Source: Lolium rigidum
Taxonomy: Eukaryota > Streptophyta > Magnoliopsida > Poales > Poaceae
Assembly (NCBI RefSeq): GCF_022539505.1
Contig: NC_061509.1
Span: 209,336,254 to 209,400,253 of the forward strand
Reading direction: 5' to 3'
Length of the DNA stretch: 64,000 nt
The notes under the pieces were generated by a model. That model saw only the letters and a list, made by a program, of their open reading frames with translations. It was not told the origin of the DNA and made no database searches. Made by a program: the position numbers and the translations under genes. Positions within the stretch are counted from its first letter, which is position 1, and every line of letters begins with the position of its first letter. Shown one piece after another: positions 24,221 to 34,955 of the stretch.

Positions 24221-24453
24221 GGAGGTTGACCGGGCGGCGAACTGGGCGAGGCGGCGTAGAGACGTGGGTAGGTTTTTTTATGTGAACGTGGGCAGAGGGG
24301 TTGGAAACGAACGTGGTGCAGTTTTTTTCAATTTGTCATTAGCTATTTTTTTACGGACGACCCAGGATGGGATGCGGGCAATACTTGTTGGATGTAAGGT
24401 GGGAGCAACTTACCAACCATCTCACCACCTCTAGCCATTTAATATAGTAGAGA

Positions 24454-24536
24454 TATGCCCTCTCCTGTACAGTTTGGTCGGTTTTTCCCCCTTGCTTAAT
24501 GAAAAGGTAGTGCTCCTGGCGGTTGCTCTTGGGTGC
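24454..24536 (+). mobile_element. continuation of the L1 3' end beyond the Helitron
   Basis: The sequence after the Helitron carries cttgcttaatgaaaagg and gctcctggcgg, strings typical of grass L1 3' termini, and would join directly to 20189. It ends where a CACTA terminus begins. Confidence 0.6.
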
Positions 24537-24710
24537 CACTACAGGAAAACAATTAGGTGCCGACGGCCATTTATCGGGGCCATCGGCACATAGCCTGGAA
24601 CTATACGACCCCTGAGTAAACCGTTGGCGTAGCTAGGCCGTTGGCGTAGCTCCAGAGGTGCCGACGGCCACCGTCGGCGTCACTGCACATGCAGGTTCAG
24701 CGGTCAAACT
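24537..24710 (+). mobile_element. CACTA transposon terminal region
   Basis: Starts CACTACAGGAAAAC, the CACTA-superfamily terminal inverted repeat, followed by sub-terminal repeats of gccgacggcc / ccgttggcgtagct at 24561-24680. No opposite terminus or transposase was found, so the element is truncated or its interior is the unassigned DNA to the right. Confidence 0.8.
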
Positions 24711-26289
24711 CAACATTTGCAGAAAAGATTTCGGAAACAGTCCATTATATTTATTTATTGCAACAATATTACTGGAAACCAAAGCTACAGTGGTCTCAAA
24801 TAAAACACAAACAAGTAGCTGTAGACCTGCAAACTCACAAAAACCAACATTGTTATCTAACTAAGTTTTATGAAGAGACTTGGTGCCCAACGAAACATCT
24901 TCTGCATGCAGAATTCTGTGATTCTCCATATTTTAGCGGGTAAGATTATAAAAGTCTACTAGCTATGAGAATTTCAAACATCTTCACCACACAGAGTTCT
25001 GCAGTTACCAATATTTTAGCGGTTAATATTATAAAAGTCTACTAACTTCCATAAGACCTCCGAAGAAAATGGATTCCCAATGATAAACTTCACATTGCTC
25101 AAGTGTCGGAAGAAGGATTTAAAATCTGAGTATACAAACTTAGTAAAAAGTTGCTCAGCATCAATGTCTAGTGTAAACTTTCGTAATAGCATGTAAACTA
25201 TAGACGTATACAATACAAAGCAAACAATAGATAATCCGTGATAGAAATGTGCAGCATGGTAGTGAGCAAATGACCAAAACATGATGATTCACAATTGGCA
25301 ATGACGAGAGATAAACATAAAGACAACAAATTTCCTCACAACCGCACATGTGCAAAATAAGCATGATGGTTCATAAACAACAGCTACAAATTAACTTTAG
25401 AGAAATTAGTAAACATGAAAAAGGTTAGAAAATAACTTTAGGATTCTCTATATTTATAAAAATGGAAAATTATAGCATCATCTTTTGCTTTTAGAGAGAA
25501 TTTCTAACCACTTATTTTCACAAAATGAATAAATCAGTTTCACTAGGGTTGTAATATGACCGAGTCTTGCTCTTACCATATCTTGACCATATTTTTTTGT
25601 CAGATTCAGAGTGGAGCGGATTCATCAGACCGCTGATTAGCAAAAAGGGGGCAGAATCAGATAAGATATAAAAAAGCAGATATATAAATAGATGAACAAA
25701 TCCTCTAACCAAAATACTTGATGAAACAAGTTCAACATATGCATACACACTCAGCACTTTCATACTAGCAGGTCACTAAAAAACTGAACTAACACATAAA
25801 TGGGCATGACAGCAATGATGACTGGCGATTCATACATTATGTTTGTGCTTCAAATTTGAAATGGACAAGGCTCTCAACCACAAAAACGCCGCCTTTTTTA
25901 GTTGTCCCGTTACAGGTGTAATTACATAGGATTATTTCCGCTCCAAATATGGTGTTAAATCTGTTTTTACAGATTACTATCCGGTTTTAAGGAATCCGGC
26001 AGATTCAGATTCAAGATTATATTTGAAGTCTGAGATGCAGTGTATGATCAGGTTATTAGAATGTGCGCATAATCCGGACTAACCGAACAACAATATCGAA
26101 TTTTATCTGGGCTTCACTTTTCTTCCGGCCAGCCGCCCAGCAAGGCAGGCCCAGCCCAATGACCTTAGCAAACCAACAACCAAGCTACTAACCTAGACGA
26201 GCTACATGACTCGAGTACTCATCGACACCCCACCGTTCCTCCCAGCAGCACCGACTCACCCTACCCCCTGCGGATTACTCCTAACACTC
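24711..26289. other. unassigned DNA, possibly CACTA interior
   Basis: AT-rich. It includes a decayed direct duplication (24909-24963 and 24992-25046, both ending aaaagtctacta) and a stretch near 25940-26110 rich in cggat / atccg words. No coding domain recognised. Confidence 0.4.
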
Positions 26290-26514
26290 GTTGCCCTGCT
26301 CGCCGGCACTACCATCACCCATCACCCACCAGTCATCCGCCATCAGCCAATTACCAGCTGACTACGTGAGCCTTCACACTTGCTTCTCATTCTTACCTGC
26401 TAGTGAATAATGTGGATGCATCAGATTAGTCATAACATTCATTGTCCTGCTCTCCGGCACTACCATCACCCATCAACCAATTACCAGCTGACTACGTGAG
26501 CCTTCACACTTGCG
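26290..26514. repeat. degenerate tandem duplication abutting a copia LTR
   Basis: Copy 1 (26290-26384) and copy 2 (about 26440-26514) both run from ccctgct/tcctgct through ggcactaccatcaccc to acgtgagccttcacacttgc. The copia LTR begins two bases after the second copy. Confidence 0.75.
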
Positions 26515-27237
26515 TTTGAAAGAACATGGAGCCCCCATGTGTGGTTTTGGTAATTGATGACAATCCCTATGGACTAACGGTTGCATTGAGAATCTATCTT
26601 AGGTCCATAGCCATGTGTTGGTCTCAAGGTTTCAAGATGGAGAAGATGGAGTACAATAACGAAGACGGTGTCGAAGAGAGACGAAGACCGTGTTGAAGAT
26701 GAAGATGGATGAAGACGGTGGCGTGCGTACAAGATCAAAGAAGACGGTGGCGTGTATGTTGAAGGAAGACGGTGGCATGTACAAGGTTGAAGAGGATGAA
26801 GACGGAGCTTGCCGACTCGAGAGGAACGCGCAAGGACAAGGTTTGTGCTTGTTAGGATAGTGGATCGCATCATCGGAGAGAGCTCAAACCTTGCATACAT
26901 TGCATCATGTTTCTTAGTTCTTCTTGGTTCTTATCCATGAGATAAGTTAGAGCTTGTGTTCATTCTCATGACAAGCTATAGCTCATCGGAAACGGATTCC
27001 GGATGCATCGCATGTTGCATGTGCAAGGGTGATGATTTTCCCGATATACCATATTGAGAGGTTACACCTCTATGACCATGAGAAAATCATCACTCACTCT
27101 TTTGCATGTTTTCACCTTGTGTAGTGGTAGGTCTCGTCGTCCTCTTTCCGGCAAAATTGGTTTCACCTCAATCGGAGTTTCCAAGCTCGAGATATTGCCG
27201 TTTTCGTATCGCAGTTTAAAGAAAAAATGGGGAGGGC

Positions 27238-27440
27238 GGTAGTACCGGTCAGGTACCGGTTTGGTCTCTGTGAGACAATGGATCTGGTCCGGTATTGACC
27301 CGGTACCGACCTGGTAGTACCGCTCGAGCGGTAGTACCGCTTGTAGTACCGCTTTGGGCTGATTTTTGACCGTTTTCTGCACAGTTTTGCGCGCCAGCGG
27401 TAGTACCGCTTTGACAAGCGGTAGTACCGCTCGGGCGCGA
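27238..27440. repeat. near-palindromic gcggtagtaccgc repeats in the copia U3
   Basis: At least five copies of (g)cggtagtaccgct lie at about 27312-27440, with related ggtagtaccggtcaggtaccggt-like words from 27238. They sit just upstream of the TATA-like box, where retrotransposon enhancers usually lie. Confidence 0.8.
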
Positions 27441-27869
27441 ATCTGACCGTTTTTCTGCCTCCAACAGCTATATTTTGGGCCCCCTATTTATACCTCTCTT
27501 CCACCTCCAACCCAAACACTTCTTCCCCTCCATTCTCTCTCCTCCATTGTTGACCTTGAGTTCTTTCTTCCTCCTCTTGATCCCTCCACTATTTCTTGCA
27601 TATTTTTGGGGGAAAGGAGAGAGGAGATCTAGATCTAGAGCTTCACTAATTGAATCCCTCTCCAAGTGAGGGGATCTTGCTAGATCTAGATCTTGGAGTT
27701 GCTTGGTGTTTCTCCTCATATTTGTTCTTCCTCCCTTATTCCCCCAATAGCTTTTGTAGCTTTGTTGGAATTTGGGAGAGAAGAACTTGGGCATCTTAGT
27801 GGTGTTTTTAGCCATTGCATTAGGTGCATCGGTTTGGGTTCTCTCCGGGGTTTCGATCTCGTAGAGGGC

Positions 27870-28180
27870 ATGTTACCTTAGTGGTGTTGTTGCCTTAGTG
27901 GCCTTGTTACCTTAGTGGTGTTCTTGCCTTAGTGGTCTTATCGTCTTTGTGGCGTGGTGGCCTTTGTGGCGTTGTTGCCTTTGTGGTGTTGTATCCTTTG
28001 TGGCCTTGTAGCCTTAGTGGCCTTATCGTCTTTGTGGCGTGGTGGCCTTTGTGGCGTTGTGGCCTTTGTGGAGTGTGTTAGCCTTTATGGTTTTGGAGCC
28101 GGTTGTGGCGCGTTGGTGTCTTGGTGGCTTTGTTGCCGGTGTGGCGTGTTGTAGCCTCTTGTGGCCGTGTACTTGAGAGC
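27870..28180 (+). repeat. run of imperfect short repeats 'gcctttgtggcgtt' in the LTR
   Basis: More than twelve variants of (g)cctt(t/a)gtggc/tgtt occur in sequence, for example ccttagtggtgttcttgcc and cctttgtggcgttgt. A thinner version of the same words is in the related LTR at about 670-920. Confidence 0.85.
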
Positions 28181-28281
28181 CTTCGTGTTGTGGAGTTGCC
28201 TCAAGCTTGATACTTGGGGTTTTGCCCAAGCTTGTACGGGTTCGGTGACCACCCTCAAGGGTCCCTTAGTGGATCGAGGCT

Positions 28282-29986
28282 TGATGTCTACGGGAGCTTC
28301 TATTCTTGTAGACAGTGTTGGGCCTCCAAGAGCAGAGGTTTGTAGAACAGCAGCAAGTTTCCCTTAAGTGGATACCCAAGGTTTATCGATCTCAGGGAGG
28401 AAGAGGTCAAAGATATCCCTCTCATGCAACCCCGCAACCACAAAGCAAGAAGTCTCTTGTGTCCCCAACACACCTAATAGGTGCACTAGTTCGGCGAAGA
28501 GATAGTGAAATACAGGTGGTATGAATAAGTAGTAGCAACGAGCACCGGAAAAGTGCTTTGCCCAGGACAAGTAAACAAGCGAGTAGTAATGCAACGAAGT
28601 AGTAACACGATAGAAACAAGAAACAAGCAACGATAGCAGTATTTAGGAACAAGGCCTAGGGATTACACTTTCACTAGTGGACACTCTCAACATTGATCAC
28701 ATAACAGAATAGATAAATGCATACTCTACACTTTTGTTGGATGATGAACACATTGCGTAGGATTACACGAACCCTCAATGCCGGAGTTAACAAGCTCCAC
28801 AATAATGCTCATATTTTAGTAACCTTTAGTGTAAGATAGATCAAAAGACTAAACCAAGTACTAGCATAGCATGCACACTGTCACCTTCATGCATATGTAG
28901 GAGGAATAGATCACATCAATATTATCATAGCAATAGTTAACTTCGCAATCTACAAGAGATCATGATCATAGCATAAACCAAGTACTAACACGGTGCACAC
29001 ACTGTCACCTTTGCACACGTGCAGGAGGAATAAAACTACTTTAATAACATTGCTAGAGTAGCACATAGATAAATTGTGATACAAACACATTGCAATCATA
29101 AAGAGATATAAATAAGCACTTCACTACGCCATTCATAACAGTGAGTAAGTATTCTGTGAAATATAGCCTAAGAGACCCACACGGTGCACACACTGTCACC
29201 TTTACACACGTGGGACAAGGAGTCTCCGGAGATCGCATAAGTAAAACTCACTTGACTAGCATAATGACATCTAGATTACAAGCATCATCATATGAATCTC
29301 AATCATGTAAGGCAGCTCATGAGATTATTGTATTGAAGCACATAGGAGAGAGATGAACCACATAGCTACCGGTACAGCCCCGAGCCTCGATGGAGAACTA
29401 CTCCCTCCTCATGGGAGCAGCAGCAGTGATGAAGATGGTGGTGAAGATGGCAGCGGTGTTGATGGAGAAGCCTTCCGGGGGCACTTCCCCGCTCCGGCAG
29501 GGTGCCGGAACAGAGACTCCTGTCCCCCAGATCTTGGCTTCGCGATGGCGGCGGCTGCGGAAGGTTTTCCGTATCGTGGTTCTTCGCATCGGGGTTTTCG
29601 CGACGAGGCTTTATATAGGCGAAGAGGCGGCGCGCAGAGGGTCGAAGGGGTGACCACACCCTAGGGCGGCGCGGCCAGGGCCTGGGCCGCGCCGGCCTAT
29701 GGTCTGGGTGGCCTGTGCCCCCCTCTGGTCCTTCTCGGGTGTTCTGGATGCTTCCGGTGAAAATAGGAACCTGGGTCTTGATTTCGTCCGATTCCGAGAA
29801 TATTTCGTTACTAGGATTTCTGAAACCAAAAACAGCAGAAAACAACAACTGGCACTTCGGCATCTTGTTAATAGGTTAGTTCCAGAAAATGCACGAATAT
29901 GACATAAAGTGTGCATAAAACATGTAGGTATCATCAATAATATGGCATGGAACATAAGAAATTATCGATACGTCGGAGACGTATCA
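28282..29986 (-). mobile_element. solo gypsy LTR, 1705 bp, nested in the copia LTR
   Basis: On the minus strand it begins tgatacgtctccgacgtatc and ends ...cccgtagacatca. The 5-bp duplication AGGCT lies at 28277-28281 and 29987-29991. No primer site, coding region or second LTR is present, so it arose by LTR-LTR recombination. A minus-strand TATA box (tatataaag) lies near 29610. Confidence 0.93.
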
Positions 29987-30405
29987 AGGCTTTCCCCTTG
30001 GTGGAAAGGCTCGAGGAGATACGGTGGCCCTAGTGGCTCATTGGAGTTCCTTGTGCCTCCACACCGCTCCAGACGGAGACGTAGCACCCTTGGGTGTGAA
30101 CTTCGGGATACATCGTCATCTCCTCGTGCACCGGTTACTTCTCAACCCAAGCTCCTTTACCTATGCGCTTTACCTTGTTATATCTACCTTGCTTGATGTG
30201 CTATACCTAGCTTGTTATCACCTTGTTTCTCATCATGCTAGCATAGGTTGTTGGTGCTCTTAGGAAAACCCCTTGTTGATAGGCTTTGAGCTAAACTAGT
30301 AAACACATGTGTAGTTTTATTCCGCCTAGTTTAGCTCTCAAGTAGAAGTTTTTATACACTGCCTATTCACCCCTCCCCCCTAGGCGACGTCCTAGTACAT
30401 TCAAT

Positions 30406-30416
30406 TGGTATCAGAG
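30406..30416 (+). other. copia primer-binding site
   Basis: tggtatcagag, complementary to the 3' part of initiator methionine tRNA as used by plant copia elements, two bases after the LTR end. Confidence 0.9.
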
Positions 30417-31087
30417 ATAGGGCTCTCTTATCTTGTTGGGCTTCACCGCCTAGGGAGTATGACGTCGGCTAGAGGATTAGTGCACATTTCCACCTTTACA
30501 TTTGATGGCACTAATTATGATGCTTGGAAATCCTACATGCTTGATTATTTCAGGGGCATGCACCCACATGTGGAGCTAATTCTTGATATGGGTTTATCTC
30601 CTCCTAAGGATCCACAAAATCCAACTTTTGAGGAGAAGAAAAACTCTTATCTAGATGCTCAAGCTACTAAAGTGCTTTTCCATGTTGTGAGTCATGTAGT
30701 GATCTCCTCCATCGCGCCCTTCCGGAGTGCTCATGAGTTTTGGACAAAGCTTCGAGATACATATGGTGGGTCCAAGACCATTGAGGATGATCGCACTCCT
30801 TCCACTTCACCAATGTGTGGTAAGACACAAGGTAATGGTATGGTGAGTGGTGATGAACATTGCATTGTTGATAGTGAGCCTTATCTTGATGATTCTACAT
30901 TCCTATCCCATTGCAATGTTTCATCTTTGGACTTGAACACTTGTAGCACTATAAATGCTTTAGATGCTAGTGTTGGTAGTCCTTGCATATCTTCATTCCA
31001 TGATGATGTGCTTGCCTTGTCTTGTTGCCATAATGAACATAATTTGCTTTCCTCTAGTATTTGTGTGACTAACAATGTAGAGGGAAC

Positions 31088-31252
31088 CAAAGATACTATG
31101 GGCCAAGACAAGATATTGGATGGAGCTTCAAGTAGTTCATCTTCTTCATCATCACACGATTCCTACACTTGCCTTATGGCTAAGGCTTCTAAGGTATCAC
31201 CTCCCTTGGAACCCTATCTATCTAGTGATGATGAGGATGATGATATGGAAGG
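31088..31252 (+). repeat. segment A of the gag duplication (second copy 31829-31993)
   Basis: The 165-bp segment starting caaagatactatgggcc is repeated essentially without change at 31829-31993 (offset 741). It encodes the Ser-rich run and the acidic SSDDEDDDMEG. Confidence 0.93.
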
Positions 31253-31254
31253 GG

Positions 31255-31831
31255 TGCCTTGTTGCTCTAACAATGAAGCTTCCACTTCCTCTAGTACTTG
31301 TGTTGTTACTAACCATGTAGGGGAAATCGAAGAGCTCGAGGACCAAGTCACTTCTTTGAAGAAGGACTTGGTAAAGGGTCATGAAGGGAAGCAATCCCCA
31401 AATGACAAGAGTGGACTTGGATTCAACTCCAACAACAATAACAAGTCCACCACGCACAAGCGGAAGAAGGGCTATTGGCATGTGAAGGACCCCGCCAAGA
31501 TTGTGTGCTTCAAGTGCAAGATTGAAGGGCATCATGTTAGATCGTGCCCCTTGAAGAAGAAGCCACTTGGCGAGAAGAAACAAGGGAAGCGGCCTCGAGA
31601 TGGAGCTCATGGTCTACCTCAAGGCCAAGCTCAAGTTCTTCCTCAACTTGAAGAAAGACCGCTACCCAATAAGGATCAAGCCAAGGCTCCCGTTATGGAG
31701 AAATCAAGTGAGAAGAAGGAGAAGAGAAGAACATGCTACATATGCCGTGAGAAGGGCCACATCTCCTCCTTTTGCACTAGTGGTAACTCATCCAACCCTA
31801 TCTTGATCGGTGGTGCTTATTCTCTTTGCAA
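31255..31831 (+). repeat. segment C of the gag duplication (second copy 32878-33454)
   Basis: The 577-bp segment from tgccttgttgctctaac to ctctttgcaa recurs at 32878-33454 (offset 1623) with about five differences seen by eye. It covers both Cys-rich motifs. Confidence 0.93.
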
Positions 31832-33593
31832 AGATACTATGGGCCAAGACAAGATATTGGATGGAGCTTCAAGTAGTTCATCTTCTTCATCATCACACGA
31901 TTCCTACACTTGCCTTATGGCTAAGGCTTCTAAGGTATCACCTCCCTTGGAACCCTATCTATCTAGTGATGATGAGGATGATGATATGGAAGGACTTAAT
32001 GTTGCTTCCTTAAACATGATGGGTGAGTTGGTTTTTCATGCTCTTCATAAGAAGAAATTTGCTTGCTCTAACTTCATGAAAATCTTGGCTTTTGCCATTG
32101 AGAGCACAAAACTTATTGAGAAAATGGAAGAGCATGAGCGCGAGTATGCAAACGAGATTGCAACTCTTAGTGAAGCTCTTGAAGAACAAAAAACCACCAA
32201 TGAAACTCTTGAGGAGACCTTTACTCTAGAGCTATCTAAAGTAAAGGAATCTCGTGATAGAGCTTTAGAGGTGGCACATGATTTTAAAATCAAAAATGAT
32301 GAGCTAGTAATTGCTCATGCTTAACTCCTTGAGGATTTTGAGCTTCTCAAAAATGGTTCTAGGACCATGGAGAGTGAGCTCATCAAACTCACCGAGTCAC
32401 ATGAGCAATTTAAGGCTCTCAACCTAATAGAGCTTGCTAAGTTGCCTTCTCCTTGTGCTATAATTGATAATGCTTGTGCTGCTAACTCTACCTCTTGTGA
32501 AGCTTCCATCTTGAAGGAGAATGTTGAGCTAAGGACTCAACTTGCTTTGCTAACAAGCAATTATGAGAAATTGGAAGAAAATTATGGAAAGTTTTCTAGC
32601 TCCCATGATGATCTTCTAGTCTCTCATGATTTGCTAAAGTTAGCTCATGAGGCTATCATGCCAAAGGTAAAATCTTGTGAGCCTCATGTGAGTACTAGCA
32701 CTACCTCTCAAAATGCTATTTTGCCATGTGCTAGTGCTTTTAGTTCACCCACTCATGCTATTGACTTATCTTGTGGTGAACTACCTTCTATGCCTTGTTG
32801 CTCTACAATTGCATGTGCTAGTGCTAGTAATTCACCCACCCATGCTATTGCTATATCTTGTGGTGAATTACATACCTTGCCTTGTTGCTCTAACAATGAA
32901 GCTTCCACTTCCTCTAGTACTTGTGTTGTTACTAACCATGTAGAGGAAATCGAAGAGCTCGAGGCCCAAGTCACTTCTTTGAAGAAGGACTTGGTAAAGG
33001 GTCATGAAGGGAAGCAATCCCCAAATGACAAGAGTGGACTTGGATTCAACTCCAACAACAATAACAAGTCCACCACGCACAAGCGGAAGAAGGGCTATTG
33101 GCATGTGAAGGACCCCGCCAAGATTGTGTGCTTCAAGTGCAAGATTGAAGGGCATCATGTTAGATCGTGCCCCTTGAAGAAGAAGCCACTTGGAGAGAAG
33201 AAACAAGGGAAGCGGCCTCGAGATGGAGCTCATGGTCTACCTCAAGGCCAAGCTCAAGTTCTTCCTCAACTTGAAGAAAGACCGCTACCCAAGAAGGATC
33301 AAGCCAAGGCTCCCGTTATGGAGAAATCAAGTGAGAAGAAGGAGAAGAGAAGAACATGCTACATATGCCGTGAGAAGGGCCACATCTCCTCCTTTTGCAC
33401 TAGTGGTAACTCATCCAACCCTATCTTGATCGGTGGTGCTTATTCTCTTTGCAAGGATAAGGTTGGAAATGTGTTTGCCAAATATATGGGCACTCAATGT
33501 GGTTTCTCAAAAAGAACCATTTGGGTTGCCAAGCCTATTGTGACTAACTTCTTAGGACCCAACTTGGTTGGGAACCAACAAGCCAAAATTTGA

Positions 33594-34202
33594 TCAATAG
33601 GTACAAGTGGAGGGCATGGAGGCTTGACTAGTTCATGAAGACTTGGGGGATCTTCATCATTCTCACTTCATCATGTCAAGTACTATTCCTTTCATCCTTT
33701 ACCCATGCTCCTCCTTGCGGTAACGAGTCCTCAACTCTTTTACATTGAAAGTTAATCGCTCCCCTTTTACATGTGTTGGTTTTGTACCTTGCATGTGGTT
33801 GTGTATGTTGTGCCTACTACTTGCTTATCTTGCTTCCATGCTTATATATGTTGGGTGGCACATCATGTACAATTGTTCTTTGTTGAGCCTATTGCATCTT
33901 ATTGATATCTTAGTTGTTGGCTCATGTGAGAAATTAATGGACTATCCCAATTTGGGGGATTGATATGCTTTGTGCATTTCACAATCCTAAAATGTGCGAC
34001 ATGATGAATTAAAATTCTATAATGTCCATTAATTATCTCACTTGATTCTTATTTGCCTCTTGCACGAAAAATATATTTATCACATTATGGGGGAGTATTA
34101 TGCTTTGTGCATCTTACAAGCCTAGAAAATGTGAACATTTGAGGTTGTGTCACATAGAATTGATATTTTAGATTATCTTGTTCCTATGTGACATGTGTGC
34201 TC
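33594..34202 (+). other. 3' non-coding part of the copia element
   Basis: AT-rich, with purine runs (ttgggggattg at about 33952, atgggggagtatt at about 34086) that could be polypurine tracts. The expected 3' LTR is absent; a minus-strand LTR of another family begins at 34203. Confidence 0.6.
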
Positions 34203-34855
34203 TGTAGGGATTCGTAGCATAGAAAACAAAAAATTTCCTACCGCGAGAATGCAATCCAAGCCAAGATGCAATCAATACGGTAGCAACGAGGGGATGAACG
34301 AGACTAACCCTTGAAGATTTCCAAAGCCTACAAGAGGAGGCTCTCGTTGCTGCGGTAGACGATCACTTGCCGCTTTCAAAAGCGAGTAGAAGATCTTGAC
34401 GGTGCCACAATCGGGCAGCACCTCCGTACTCGGTCACACGTTTGGTGTTGATGAAGACGACGTCCTTCTCCCCGTTCCAGCGGGCAGCGGAAGTAGTAGC
34501 TCCTCCTTGAATCCGGCAGCACGACGGCGTGGTGGCGGTGGCGATGGAGATCTCCGGCGGAGCTTCGCTAAGCGTTGCGGGAGAGGGGGAGGAGTGGGGC
34601 GGCTAGGGTTTGGGGAGAGGGGGTGGCCGGCCTCCTTGGGGTGCGGCCAAGGTGGTGGTGTTGTGGTGGCCGGCCCCCTCCCCTTGGCCCCTCATTATAT
34701 AGGTGGAACCCCCAAGTATTGGACTACAAGTCTTCGAATAAGACCCCAACCCAAAACCTTCCATGTGTAGGGAAACCTACCCAAGGTGGGATTTCCACCT
34801 CAAGTGGGACTCCCACCCTTCCATGAGGGGGGGTGGCCGGCCCCTTGGTGGAGTC
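34203..34855 (-). mobile_element. BARE/Angela/WIS-type copia LTR, partial, running into a gap
   Basis: On the minus strand the LTR ends ...ggtaggaaattttttg, then tatgctacgaatccctaca at 34203. The plus strand carries the family-typical blocks ccaagccaagatgcaatc, cacctccgtactcggtcaca and a TATA-like attatatagg near 34694. Family assignment is from recall of these blocks. The rest is lost in the N gap. Confidence 0.75.
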
Positions 34856-34955
34856 NNNNNNNNNNNNNNNNNNNNNNNNNNNNNNNNNNNNNNNNNNNNN
34901 NNNNNNNNNNNNNNNNNNNNNNNNNNNNNNNNNNNNNNNNNNNNNNNNNNNNNNN
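34856..34955. other. assembly gap (100 N)
   Basis: Exactly 100 N, the conventional size for a gap of unknown length. Its left edge is inside a repetitive copia LTR and its right edge inside a gypsy interior. Confidence 0.99.

Larger units (their letters stand above)
20190..24453 (-). mobile_element. Helitron on the minus strand with captured gene fragments, 4264 bp
   Basis: On the minus strand the 5' end at 24453 reads TCTCTACTATATTAAATGG preceded by A. The 3' end at 20190 reads CTAG followed by T, after the grass Helitron terminal string ccgttgcaacgcacggg (20217-20201). Both ends fit insertion between A and T. No Rep/helicase is encoded. The interior carries several exon-like pieces with GT-AG borders, all on the minus strand, from at least two genes (see 21177-21616 and 22800-24220), plus a Stowaway. 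It sits inside the 3' UTR of an L1. Confidence 0.85.
26517..30403 (+). mobile_element. 5' LTR of a gag-only copia element (with nested solo LTR)
   Basis: Begins TGAAAGAACATGG and ends ...ctaggcgacgtcctagtacattca, two bases before the primer-binding site. Without the nested 28282-29986 insert and its duplicated AGGCT it is about 2.2 kb. It carries near-palindromic repeats upstream of a TATA-like box (tatttatac near 27485), then the agatctagatct block, then a run of 'ccttTGTGGcg' words. The 3' modules match the LTR piece at 1-1287. Confidence 0.82.
30459..33593 (+). pseudogene. copia gag polyprotein with internal duplication and one in-frame stop
   Basis: Gag makes the particle that packages the element's RNA. 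From the Met at 30459 the protein opens with the copia gag motif FTFDGTNYDAWKSYMLDYF and ELILDMGLSPP. It carries a zinc knuckle (CFKCKIEGHHVRSC) and a second Cys-rich motif (CYICREKGHISSFC), and both occur twice because of an internal duplication. A coiled-coil-like, Glu-rich stretch lies at about 32050-32620. TAA at 32322-32324 breaks the frame; the same frame continues past it, so this is one gene with a nonsense mutation (a C-to-T change from CAA would explain it). Nothing resembling protease, integrase or reverse transcriptase follows; 33594-34202 is non-coding. The element therefore depends on pol from elsewhere. Confidence 0.85.

Noticed and set aside
27870..28180. CRISPR-like array
   Set aside because: Units are imperfect, contiguous and lie inside a plant retrotransposon LTR; there are no regular unique spacers.
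29353..29664. Open frames in the GC-rich leader of the gypsy LTRs (also 36610-37156, 41671-42184, 47031-47535)
   Set aside because: They recur at the same place in every LTR copy, with frames changed by small indels; they are transcribed-leader sequence, not proteins.
30459..32324. Two separate genes at 30459-32324 and 32367-33593
   Set aside because: Both are in the same frame, separated only by one TAA, and the second continues the coiled-coil and zinc-knuckle order of one gag.
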